Assembly (NCBI GenBank): GCA_964394445.1 | Contig: CAYMXO010000013.1 | Coordinates: 1-37,087 of the forward strand | DNA: 37,087 bases | Direction: 5' to 3' | DNA from: Thiopseudomonas sp964394445 | GTDB lineage: Bacteria > Pseudomonadota > Gammaproteobacteria > Pseudomonadales > Pseudomonadaceae | In this document: in pieces, positions 30,355-37,087 of the stretch | Numbering within the stretch: position 1 is the first letter of the stretch | Layout: each line of letters opens with the position of its first letter | Notes under the pieces: model-generated | The model's database searches: none | Seen by the model: only the letters and a program-made list of their open reading frames with translations | Told to the model about the DNA's origin: nothing | Translations under genes and position numbers: made by a program

Positions 30355-31203
30355 ATGCTTAGTTTAAAACTCGGTCCGCTGGCAATTCCGACCCAGCTGG
30401 CGATCCTGTATCTTGGTTTACTGTGCGCCTGGCTGACCGGCTGGTGGCTTGGCCGCAAACGCAAAGCCAATCCCGAGCCGGTGCTGTTTCGCCTGTTACT
30501 GCTGGGTATTGTTGCAGCCAGGGCAGTTTTCGTCATCCGCTATTACGACACTTACTCCAGCAACTGGCTCGCCATGCTGGATATCCGCGATGGCGGCTTC
30601 AGCCCGCTGGCCGGGATCATCGCCGCTCTGGCCGGTGCCGCCTGGTGCCTGTGGCGAAAGCCTCCGCTACGCATTCCGTTAATCTCGGGACTGGCGAGCG
30701 GCATCATCGTCAGCGGTCTGGGCTTTGCCGTACACAACGCCATGCTCAGCAGTCAGCAGCTGCCCGAGCTCTCTGTACGCAATCTGCAAGGCGAGCCGGT
30801 AGAGCTGCGGGAGCTGCGTGGTCAGCCACTGGTGATCAATCTGTGGGCCACCTGGTGTCCACCCTGTCGCCGGGAAATGCCGGTTTTGCAGGCAGCACAG
30901 CAGGATAATCCGGATATTCTGTTTGTTTTTATCAACCAGGGCGAGGGGCAACAACAAGTAGAGCGCTTTTTGCAGCAACAAGACCTGCAACTGGAAAACC
31001 TGCTGCTCGACAGTGGGGCGCGCCTGGGCCAGGCCGTCAGTTCGCTGTCATTGCCCACGACCTTGTTTTATGATGCCCACGGCGTTCTGCAGAATAACCA
31101 TCTTGGCGAGCTGTCCACTGCCAGCCTGCGCCATGCCATGCGTGCAATAGCACCAGATCCAGGTTCCACCCGTCCCTCCAGCCCAGAAAAGGAGACACCA
31201 TGA
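30355..31203 (+). CDS. Membrane-anchored TlpA-like thiol-disulfide protein with polytopic N-terminal domain
   Basis: A 282-residue protein with two parts. Residues 1-130 form about four membrane helices (IPTQLAILYLGLLCAWLTGW, LLLLGIVAARAVFVI, PLAGIIAALAGAAW, PLISGLASGIIVSGLG) that recall part of prolipoprotein diacylglyceryl transferase. Residues about 135-270 are a periplasmic TlpA/ResA-type thioredoxin domain: LVINLWATWCPPCRREMPVL (Cys168 and Cys171) and the cis-Pro block SLSLPTTLFYDAHG. It is similar to the P. aeruginosa dsb-cluster protein between dsbG and dsbD2. Its stop overlaps dsbG by four bases. GGAG lies eight bases before the ATG. No DsbD gene is present here; the helices may serve electron supply, which is inference. 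Confidence 0.82.
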   Translation: MLSLKLGPLAIPTQLAILYLGLLCAWLTGWWLGRKRKANPEPVLFRLLLLGIVAARAVFVIRYYDTYSSNWLAMLDIRDGGFSPLAGIIAALAGAAWCLWRKPPLRIPLISGLASGIIVSGLGFAVHNAMLSSQQLPELSVRNLQGEPVELRELRGQPLVINLWATWCPPCRREMPVLQAAQQDNPDILFVFINQGEGQQQVERFLQQQDLQLENLLLDSGARLGQAVSSLSLPTTLFYDAHGVLQNNHLGELSTASLRHAMRAIAPDPGSTRPSSPEKETP

Positions 31204-31955
31204 AGCTTACCCGTATCGCCGCCCTGATTACCCTGTCCGGAATAACCGGATTCGCCCTGGCGCAGGACTATCCGGCCCCCATTGAAGCCATGCGTGGCAA
31301 AGGCGTGGAAATCCTTGACACCTTTGACGCTCCCGGCGGATTGGCTGGCTATGCAGCCATGTACCATGGCCGGCCGCTGGCCATTTATCTGACCAGTGAC
31401 AAGCAGCACGCCATCATTGGCAGCTTGCTGGACGCACAGGGCGAAGACCTGACCAGTCCGGTTATTGATGAGAAAATCAATCGCCCGCAAAGCAAGATCA
31501 TCTGGGAAAAGCTGGAGAAAGAGTCCCACTGGGTCTCTGAGGGCTCCAAAAACGCCAGCACTGTAGTGTATGCATTTACCGACCCCAACTGTCCCTATTG
31601 CAAACGCTTCTGGAACGATGCCCAGCCCTGGGTTAAATCCGGCAAAGTCGAGCTGCGCCATATCCCTGTCGGCGTGCTGGGTGAAGGCAGCCGCAAAAAA
31701 GCTGCCTATATCCTGGCGGCCAAAGACCAGACAGCAGCACTGGTCGGCAACGAAAGCGGCAAGTCACCCGCCAAAGAAAACGCCATTGCCGACAAGCAGG
31801 CCAGCCAGCTGGATGCCAACCTGCAATTGATGACCCAGGTCGGCGCCAGCGGTACACCGGCCATTCTCTATCGGGACGAAACCGGCATGCTGCAGCTGCA
31901 TCCGGGTGCTCCCCAAGGGGAACAACTGATCGAAATCTTTGGCTCACGCCCATAA
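31200..31955 (+). CDS. dsbG: Thiol:disulfide interchange protein DsbG
   Basis: A 251-residue periplasmic protein of the DsbC/DsbG family. A signal peptide is cleaved probably after ALA (about residue 21). The dimerisation domain is about residues 23-95, followed by a linker helix. The thioredoxin domain has FTDPNCPYCKRFWNDAQPWV (Cys131 and Cys134) and the cis-Pro loop GASGTPAILYRDETG. DsbG protects single cysteines from over-oxidation and isomerises disulfides. Length equals that of E. coli DsbG (248). The start is set by aaggaga eight bases upstream. It is translationally coupled to the TlpA-like gene. Confidence 0.9.
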   Translation: MKLTRIAALITLSGITGFALAQDYPAPIEAMRGKGVEILDTFDAPGGLAGYAAMYHGRPLAIYLTSDKQHAIIGSLLDAQGEDLTSPVIDEKINRPQSKIIWEKLEKESHWVSEGSKNASTVVYAFTDPNCPYCKRFWNDAQPWVKSGKVELRHIPVGVLGEGSRKKAAYILAAKDQTAALVGNESGKSPAKENAIADKQASQLDANLQLMTQVGASGTPAILYRDETGMLQLHPGAPQGEQLIEIFGSRP

Positions 31956-31979
31956 AAAAATAAAGCGGCTCCTTCGCAT

Positions 31980-32034
31980 GAACCCATGTTCCGGCAACAG
32001 ATGCGGCACAATGCCAGCATCTGTTGTCGGGTTC
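31980..32034. terminator. Hairpin after dsbG, probable terminator
   Basis: A perfect 10-bp stem, caacagatgc / gcatctgttg, with an outer gaaccc/gggttc stem; a T-rich stretch begins six bases beyond. The bulged middle makes the structure uncertain as a strong terminator. Confidence 0.55.
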
Positions 32035-32071
32035 AGCGCTTTTCTCTTCTTATTCCATAAAAGCATACGTC

Positions 32072-32116
32072 AATATTTTTATATTCTTTTTTGTTAGGTT
32101 GAGTCTGGTTTATAGT
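32072..32116 (+). promoter_or_regulatory. AT-rich promoter region of the sulfide operon with an inverted repeat
   Basis: The region just upstream of fccA is far richer in A/T than its surroundings. It has an inverted repeat aatat-tttt-atatt at 32072-32085 and a -10-like TATAGT at 32111-32116. No clear -35 hexamer is seen at 16-18 bp, so an activator may be needed. Confidence 0.4.
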
Positions 32117-32154
32117 GCCAACCCTTGATTCAGGGTTCGACCAGGTACATCACC

Positions 32155-32487
32155 ATGACAACAAAAAAACAGGCATTTTGGCTGGCTACTGCCGCCGGCC
32201 TTGCATTTTCCGCTGCGGCACACGCCGACACTCCCAATCCCGCTGCTGCCACGCTGCAACTCCAGGTTCTCAGCGCCGTCTGCGCCAACTGCCACGGTAC
32301 CGATGGCAACCAGGGCGGCGCCGTACCGGTCATTGCCGGCCGTCCGGCCAGTGTACTCGAGTCGCAGTTGCTGGCCTTCAAACGCGGTGAAGAACCCAGG
32401 GCGACCGTCATGCCCCGCCTGACCTCCGGTTATACCGACGACGAACTGGCTGCCCTGGCAGACTATTTTTCCAGGCTTGGCCGTTAA
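32155..32487 (+). CDS. fccA: Monoheme cytochrome c, flavocytochrome c subunit
   Basis: A 110-residue periplasmic cytochrome. The start MTTKKQAFWLATAAGLAFSA gives a signal peptide cut after AHA (residue 24). One heme site CANCHG (Cys43, Cys46, His47) and a likely Met86 axial ligand (TVMPRLTSGYTDDEL) form a class I fold. It is just upstream of fccB, so it should accept electrons from FccB and pass them to the respiratory chain. The Chlorobium-type partner is monoheme, the Allochromatium one diheme. The ribosome site is weak. Confidence 0.9.
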   Translation: MTTKKQAFWLATAAGLAFSAAAHADTPNPAAATLQLQVLSAVCANCHGTDGNQGGAVPVIAGRPASVLESQLLAFKRGEEPRATVMPRLTSGYTDDELAALADYFSRLGR

Positions 32488-32499
32488 GGGGACACTGAC

Positions 32500-33816
32500 A
32501 TGAAACACACAGAAAAAAACTTTTCCCTGAGCCGCCGCAGCCTGCTCAAAGGCCTGGGCGCCGCATCCCTGTTGCCACTGGTTTCTGCCTGCGGCAGCAA
32601 CGCACTGTCCGGCAGCAGCAGCGCCGGCCGCGTGGTGGTGATTGGCGGCGGTTTTGGCGGCGCCACAGCAGCCAAGTACATCAAGCGCTTCAACCCGGCA
32701 ATCGACGTGACCCTGGTTGAAGTAAACAAAACCTTCCACACTTGCCCCTTCTCCAACCTGGTACTGGCTGGCGAGCGCAAACTGGACCAGATTGCCCACG
32801 GCTATAACGAACTGAAAGAAGTGTATGGCGTCAAGGTAGTGCACGCCCGTGCCGAAGATGTCGATCCGGTTGCCCATACCGTCAAGCTATCCACCGGCCA
32901 TACGCTGCAGTACGACCGCCTGGTGTTGTCACCCGGTATCGACTTCCGCTGGAACGCCATCGAAGGCTATGACGAAGCGGCCAGCGAGCTGGCTCCCCAC
33001 GCCTGGAAAGCCGGCGCACAGACCAGGCTCTTGCGCCAGCAACTGGAATCCATGGAGGACGGCGGCACCTTTGTCATGAGCGTGCCCGACAATCCCTTCC
33101 GCTGCCCGCCCGGACCTTACGAGCGTGCCAGCCTGGTGGCTCACTACCTGAGCAAGCACAAGCCCAAGTCTAAAGTGCTGATTCTGGATGCCAAGGACAA
33201 CTTCTCCAAACAGGGCCTGTTCACCCAGGGTTGGCGTGAGCTGTATGGCGACCGTATCGAGTGGGTCAGCCTGTCCAATGACGGCAAGGTGGTGCGTGTT
33301 GACGCCGGACGGCTGGAAGTTGAAACCGAATTTGGCAACCGGCACAAGGCTGCGGTACTCAACGTGATTCCACCGCAAAAAGCCGGCATCATTGCCGAGC
33401 GCGCCGGGGTCACCAACGCCGGTGGCTGGGTACCGGTCAAGCCGCACACCTTCGAGTCGGAACAGGCGGCAGATATTTATGTCATCGGTGATGCCAGCAT
33501 TGCCGCGCCCATGCCCAAATCCGGCTTCAGTGCCAACGCTCAGGGCAAAGTGGTTGCAGCGGCCATTGTTGCTTCATTGGCCGGTTTTGATCCGGTCAAT
33601 CCGACCTGGTCCAACACCTGCTATAGCCTGGTCGGCCCTGATTACGGCATTACCGTTGCCGATGTCTACCGTGTCGAAGACAATGCGCTGGTGGCCGCGC
33701 CCGGTGGTGGTGTCAGCCCGCTGGATGCCACACCGGCATTCCGCAAGGCCGAGGCTGATTACGCCCACGGCTGGTACGAAGCCATCGCACGTGATACCTG
33801 GGGAACCCGTTACTAG
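32500..33816 (+). CDS. fccB: Flavocytochrome c sulfide dehydrogenase, flavoprotein subunit
   Basis: A 438-residue periplasmic sulfide:cytochrome c oxidoreductase. The N-terminus has a twin-arginine signal (SRRSLLKG) and ends in a cysteine at 31 (LVSACGS) that could be a lipobox. The FAD fold is RVVVIGGGFGGATAAKYIKR (residues 44-63). Cys82, Cys202 (FRCPPGPYERA) and Cys374 (NTCYSLVGPDYGI) match in spacing the Allochromatium residues Cys42 (8-alpha-thioether FAD), Cys161 and Cys337 (redox-active disulfide). It is 12 bp after fccA and ends directly before yeeE (TAG-ATG). Sulfide is oxidised to sulfur or polysulfide. Confidence 0.92.
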   Translation: MKHTEKNFSLSRRSLLKGLGAASLLPLVSACGSNALSGSSSAGRVVVIGGGFGGATAAKYIKRFNPAIDVTLVEVNKTFHTCPFSNLVLAGERKLDQIAHGYNELKEVYGVKVVHARAEDVDPVAHTVKLSTGHTLQYDRLVLSPGIDFRWNAIEGYDEAASELAPHAWKAGAQTRLLRQQLESMEDGGTFVMSVPDNPFRCPPGPYERASLVAHYLSKHKPKSKVLILDAKDNFSKQGLFTQGWRELYGDRIEWVSLSNDGKVVRVDAGRLEVETEFGNRHKAAVLNVIPPQKAGIIAERAGVTNAGGWVPVKPHTFESEQAADIYVIGDASIAAPMPKSGFSANAQGKVVAAAIVASLAGFDPVNPTWSNTCYSLVGPDYGITVADVYRVEDNALVAAPGGGVSPLDATPAFRKAEADYAHGWYEAIARDTWGTRY

Positions 33817-34833
33817 ATGCCGGAATTTGTCGACGCCCTGCTGGATGCCCCACGGCAACTAATGCTGTGGGGTACCCTGCTGCTTGGCCTGCTGCTGGGT
33901 GCAGCCCTGCAATGGAGCCGGCTGTGCCTGCTGCGCGGGCTGGTACATATACGCCAGGGCAACAGCCTCAAGCTGAAAGCCTTTATGCTGGCCATGGTTT
34001 CGGCCTTGTGCAGCAGCCGCCTGCTGGCCTGGTACGGCGGTATCGACCTGGCTGATTCCATGTACGTACAAACGGCTCCGGCACTGCCGGCCATCCTGCT
34101 TGGCGGCTTGCTATTTGGCTGCGGCATGGCCCTGAGCAACGCCTGCACCGGGCGCAGCCTGATACTGAGCGCCAGCGGCAACCTGCGCTCGCTGGTCTGC
34201 CTGCTGAGTGTGGCCCTGGGTGCCGGCATGGCCCTGTCCGGCTTGCTGGCCGAGCCGCGTGTCTGGCTGGAAAACCTGACCCGCTTCGGCTTGCCTGTGC
34301 GCCAGCTGCCGCTTTGGTCCGGTCTGCTGCTGGCTGCCGGCATGCTGGCTTATGCACTGCGTGGTCGCGAGCTTTGGCAGTCCAGGCCGGACCTGTTCGG
34401 CAGTCTGCTGGTCGGTATCCTGATCAGCGCCGGCTGGTGGCTCACCGGCGTAGTGGGTTATGACGAGTTTGAACCGCTACCCTTGTTGTCCGTCAGCTTT
34501 GTTGCACCCATTTTTGAAACCCAGCAATACATGCTGCTGTTTACCGGCAGCAAACTGGGTTTCGGCATCGTACTGGTCGCCGGCGTGTTTGCCGGCGCCC
34601 TGATCCGCGCGCTACTGGCACGCGAATTTGTCTGGGAAGGCTTTGACAGCATCCCGCGTCTCAAACGCAGCCTGACCGGCGGGTTGCTGATGGGCGTGGG
34701 CGGAGTATTGTCACTCGGTTGCACCTACGGGCAGGCACTGAGTGGTTTTTCTACCCTGGCCATTACCAGCCTGGTGGCCATTGCCGGCATTGTTAGCGGA
34801 GCCTGGCTGACCCTTGCCTGGCAAAAAAATTGA
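33817..34833 (+). CDS. YeeE/YedE-family sulfur-compound permease
   Basis: A 338-residue inner-membrane protein with about nine helices. The conserved cysteines of the family are present: Cys37 (WSRLCLLRG), Cys102/Cys110 (GCGMALSNACTGRSL) and Cys302 (LGCTYGQALSGFS). In the thiosulfate transporter TsuA, related Cys residues pass the substrate. The two halves each carry a G-C-x-x-G-x-x-L-S-type loop, showing an internal repeat. Its ATG directly follows the fccB stop. It may import sulfur as thiosulfate or another species for the cell; the substrate is inferred from family and context. Confidence 0.87.
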   Translation: MPEFVDALLDAPRQLMLWGTLLLGLLLGAALQWSRLCLLRGLVHIRQGNSLKLKAFMLAMVSALCSSRLLAWYGGIDLADSMYVQTAPALPAILLGGLLFGCGMALSNACTGRSLILSASGNLRSLVCLLSVALGAGMALSGLLAEPRVWLENLTRFGLPVRQLPLWSGLLLAAGMLAYALRGRELWQSRPDLFGSLLVGILISAGWWLTGVVGYDEFEPLPLLSVSFVAPIFETQQYMLLFTGSKLGFGIVLVAGVFAGALIRALLAREFVWEGFDSIPRLKRSLTGGLLMGVGGVLSLGCTYGQALSGFSTLAITSLVAIAGIVSGAWLTLAWQKN

Positions 34834-34844
34834 GGAGTTCTGTC

Positions 34845-35606
34845 ATGTTACGTTATCTGCTTGCCCTGTTGCTGATTGCGCCCCTGAGTGCTTTTGCCGC
34901 CAGCCCCTCCGGGTTCGCCCCGGTTGCCGAATTGCTGGCCGGCAGCACCCCGCACGAAAACGGCCTGCAACTGGACCTGCCCAGCGTATCCGAGGACGGC
35001 TCGGCGGTACCGGTTGGCATCGAATTCACCGGCAAGCTACAACCCGGCGACCGCCTGGTCAGCCTGCACCTGTTTGCTACCGAAAATCCAAAACCCGAAC
35101 TGATCGGCTTCCGGCTGTTGTCGGAGTACACCCTGCCCAGCTTCAACACGCGCATCCGGCTTAATGAAAGCCAGCAGGTTATCGCCGTGGCCATCAGTGA
35201 ACAGGGCCACAGCTGGGTCAGCGCCAAAGATGTGCGTGTCACCATCAGCGGCTGTCTGGTACGTGACGACAACGAAGTGGTCAGCGGCCAGATGGAAAAC
35301 CCGCGCATCGCTCTGCCCAGACGCGCTCAACCCGGCCAGCCGGTCGAATTGCGCACCCTGATTAGCCACCCGATGGAAACCGGCCTGCGCCCGGACGCTG
35401 ACGGCAGCCTGATTCCGCAGAACCTGGTACAAAACCTGCAATTGACCATTGACGAGCAACCTGCACTGGAAGTGCAGTTTGCCAACGGCACCGCCGCCAA
35501 TCCCTATGTCCGCCTGCTGATACAGGGGCAAGGCAGGGATCTGGCCTTTCGCTGGCAGGACCAGCATGGCGTGGAAGTCGTAGAAAAACGCCAGCTGCCG
35601 CTATAG
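34845..35606 (+). CDS. SoxYZ fusion, sulfur-carrier-like protein
   Basis: A 253-residue periplasmic protein. The start MLRYLLALLLIAPLSAFA has gaggag seven bases upstream and is preferred to an ATG five codons earlier. After the signal (residue 18), residues about 25-137 form a SoxY domain (RLVSLHLFATENPKPELIGF, RIRLNESQQVIAVA, VRVTISGC). Residues about 150-253 form a SoxZ domain (PGQPVELRTLISHPMETGLR, NPYVRLLIQGQGR). Cys137 is the only cysteine of the mature protein, at the place of the SoxY swinging arm, but GGCGG at a free end is replaced by SGCL followed by the linker. No soxAX, soxB or soxCD gene is in this operon. Confidence 0.88.
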   Translation: MLRYLLALLLIAPLSAFAASPSGFAPVAELLAGSTPHENGLQLDLPSVSEDGSAVPVGIEFTGKLQPGDRLVSLHLFATENPKPELIGFRLLSEYTLPSFNTRIRLNESQQVIAVAISEQGHSWVSAKDVRVTISGCLVRDDNEVVSGQMENPRIALPRRAQPGQPVELRTLISHPMETGLRPDADGSLIPQNLVQNLQLTIDEQPALEVQFANGTAANPYVRLLIQGQGRDLAFRWQDQHGVEVVEKRQLPL

Positions 35607-35748
35607 TGATACGACGGCAGGCCTGATCCCGTTCTTGCATCAGGCTGACGCGGGTTCATAGCCTGGCAATGCTACAAACCGCCAAGGCCTGGCACTGTGC
35701 CCCAGCCAGGCCGAGTCTGTCTTGTGCGGCGGGAAGAATTGTTTCCGC
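35607..35748. terminator. Convergent intergenic region with hairpins
   Basis: Two inverted repeats lie between the converging soxYZ and N-acetyltransferase genes: gcctgat/atcaggc at 35621-35627 and 35639-35645, and ggcctggc/gccaggcc at 35686-35693 and 35705-35712. The second is followed by a mildly T-rich stretch. Either could be a weak bidirectional terminator. Confidence 0.45.
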
Positions 35749-36576
35749 CTATTGACGGGGCGCAGTTACTGTGTCGGCTGTCGGGTTTGTGCAGTCCAGA
35801 CAAAACACGTCCCTTAGTGTCTGCATGATTTCTTCTTCAGCCAAAGCACGGGTTTCCAGCCCGCCTGCCGAAGTGCGAATACGCAGTTCATTGCCCAGCA
35901 GCGCCAGCCGTGATCCGTCTGCACCGGCACGCGACACGATACGCTGGCCCATGAAGGTTGAGTCCGGATGGGTACTGGTATACCAGTTGGCTACTTTCTG
36001 GTCAGCCGCCGGCATCGGCAAGCCGTCAAACTCATACACATCCAGCCAGTAATCCTCCTGCCAGACCTGATGGAACCAGCGGCCATCTTCGTGCACCAGC
36101 CGACGGCGGTCGTGCGGTGTTGTTTGCTCCAGTCCGTCCTGCCAGAGCAGGGCAGAGGTCAGGGAAAAACCTCCAAAGCCCACATCCGTCAGCCAGTCCT
36201 GACCATCCAGCTGCACCCGTAAAAACAGGTGGGTACGCCCAGGAATGTCCGCCCTGTCCGGCGTGTGCAAGCGCACCCGCGCGCCCATGGCGCTGACCCG
36301 GTAGCCGAGCTGTTTTAACACCCACATAAACAGGCCGTTGTGCTCAAAGCAGTAACCACCCCGGCGGCGTAGCACCAGCTTGCGAAAAATATCATCCAGC
36401 TCAAGGTTGACGGGTACACCCGCCAGCACATCCAGATTTTCAAAGGGAATCGACTGGGTATGGGCCCTGGTCAGTGCATGCAAATGCTCCAGCGTCGGCT
36501 GCCTGCCGGCTTGCCAGCCAATGCGGGAAAAGTAGTGTTCAATGTCCAAAGCGCTTTCCTGATTCAAGATGGCCAC
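35749..36576 (-). CDS. nat: Arylamine N-acetyltransferase
   Basis: A 275-residue cytoplasmic enzyme that moves acetyl groups from acetyl-CoA to arylamines and hydrazines. The catalytic triad is visible: Cys in RRGGYCFEHN (about residue 72), His in GRTHLFLRV (about 112) and Asp in WLTDVGFGG (about 127). The start MAILNQESALDIEHYF is usual in form and the length fits the family (about 270-280). It is divergent from the last gene, and unrelated in function to the sulfur genes. Confidence 0.94.
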   Translation of the reverse strand: MAILNQESALDIEHYFSRIGWQAGRQPTLEHLHALTRAHTQSIPFENLDVLAGVPVNLELDDIFRKLVLRRRGGYCFEHNGLFMWVLKQLGYRVSAMGARVRLHTPDRADIPGRTHLFLRVQLDGQDWLTDVGFGGFSLTSALLWQDGLEQTTPHDRRRLVHEDGRWFHQVWQEDYWLDVYEFDGLPMPAADQKVANWYTSTHPDSTFMGQRIVSRAGADGSRLALLGNELRIRTSAGGLETRALAEEEIMQTLRDVFCLDCTNPTADTVTAPRQ

Positions 36577-36632
36577 AGCAAAACCGATATAAACATTAGT
36601 GTAATAAATTTTCTCACAGGTTCGAGAAGCCC

Positions 36633-37067
36633 ATGCAAATCAAAAGTCCCATGCACCCGCCTGATTTAAGCAACCGGCAACCAGACCGATCACAGGCTTT
36701 GCCAGCTGACACAGAAGCCAAAGATGGCATAGGCAGTGTTTTGCATGAGCGACAAAAAAAACAGCTGCAAGATATGCAGGCCACGGCCCAGGTATTGCAG
36801 CAAATGAAGAAAAGCAACTCACCGAAACAAAGGGCAACCCAGCGTGCTGCCATGCTCAAACAGCGCCTGGAAGCACTCAAGTCCGTACTATCCAAACTGC
36901 CACCCGGCGATTACAAAGCGCTACTGCAAGAACTCAAGCAAATCGCCAAAGAACTCAAGGCACTCAGCAAGCAACTGGGTAGCTCTGGTGCAGCCAGCGC
37001 CGGCATGCCGGGACTGGCCACTGCATTTAACCGGCTCTTCGCATTTAAGGGTGTAGCTGGTTTCTAA
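36633..37067 (+). CDS. Hypothetical coiled-coil protein
   Basis: A 144-residue protein with no family that I recognise. The N-terminal 40 residues are polar and proline-containing (MHPPDLSNRQPDRSQALPAD). Residues about 40-115 are Lys/Gln/Leu-rich with a heptad-like pattern (LHERQKKQLQDMQATAQVL, LKQRLEALKSVLSKLP, LLQELKQIAKELKALSKQL), so likely a helical hairpin around the P-P-G-D-Y turn. The tail is Gly/Ala-rich (GSSGAASAGMPG). No signal peptide or membrane helix is seen. GAGAAG lies six bases before the ATG. Composition and codon use look normal for the region, so it is probably a real gene, but no function can be given. Confidence 0.6.
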   Translation: MQIKSPMHPPDLSNRQPDRSQALPADTEAKDGIGSVLHERQKKQLQDMQATAQVLQQMKKSNSPKQRATQRAAMLKQRLEALKSVLSKLPPGDYKALLQELKQIAKELKALSKQLGSSGAASAGMPGLATAFNRLFAFKGVAGF

Positions 37068-37087
37068 ACCCTCCCGACTTCAGCAAG

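Overview
The window looks like chromosomal DNA of a gammaproteobacterium in or near the Pseudomonadaceae. The Dnr regulator with its DnrP-like partner, the DnaA/RecF sequences, the parS sequence, the YfhL ferredoxin and the dsb cluster all resemble Pseudomonas, and base composition is moderately high in G+C by eye. The Dnr regulator, an E. coli-type fumarate reductase and a sulfide-oxidation operon together suggest a facultative, possibly denitrifying and sulfide-oxidising relative (for example Thiopseudomonas- or Halopseudomonas-like). The genus is inference only. The sequence is a scaffold: a 100-N gap at 4679-4778 is flanked by an exact 55-bp duplication.

Layout. 1-4595: end of coaD, a 2[4Fe-4S] ferredoxin, a Na/Pi cotransporter-like protein, a small exported membrane protein, mutM and an FAH-family hydrolase. 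4596-4918: palindromic repeat and assembly gap. 4919-7914: D-2-hydroxyglutarate dehydrogenase divergent from serA, a known metabolic pair. 7948-10735: an alpha/beta hydrolase, a thioredoxin-like DUF6436 protein, dnr, and a DnrP-like zinc-ribbon gene behind a perfect FNR/Dnr box. 10837-12629: two tiny cysteine-rich proteins, an Ogt/Ada-type methyltransferase and a flavin reductase. 12765-19494 (minus strand): frdABCD, ubiD, rho and trxA. The frd operon sits between ubiD and the flavin reductase gene. 19693-21535: ppx and a DUF3301 gene. 21601-27807: dnaA-dnaN-recF-gyrB with a DnaA box and two perfect parS sites inside recF. 28067-31955: a two-component system divergent from tlpA-dsbG. 32155-35606: fccA-fccB-yeeE-soxYZ. 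35749-37067: an arylamine N-acetyltransferase and an unrecognised coiled-coil gene.

Main points. (1) The origin-linked cluster dnaA-gyrB is joined to ppx/DUF3301 rather than to rpmH-rnpA, and no DnaA-box cluster is visible, so the chromosome appears rearranged at this junction. (2) Two 16-bp parS palindromes lie within recF codons. (3) A quinol:fumarate reductase of the menaquinol type occurs in what looks like a ubiquinone lineage. (4) A compact four-gene sulfide operon pairs flavocytochrome c with a YeeE/YedE sulfur permease and a fused SoxYZ carrier whose only mature-protein cysteine is internal rather than on a free C-terminal arm; this is the best candidate for a little-described system. 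(5) A redox-linked two-component system has a likely sigma-70 promoter whose spacer carries TTAA half-sites.
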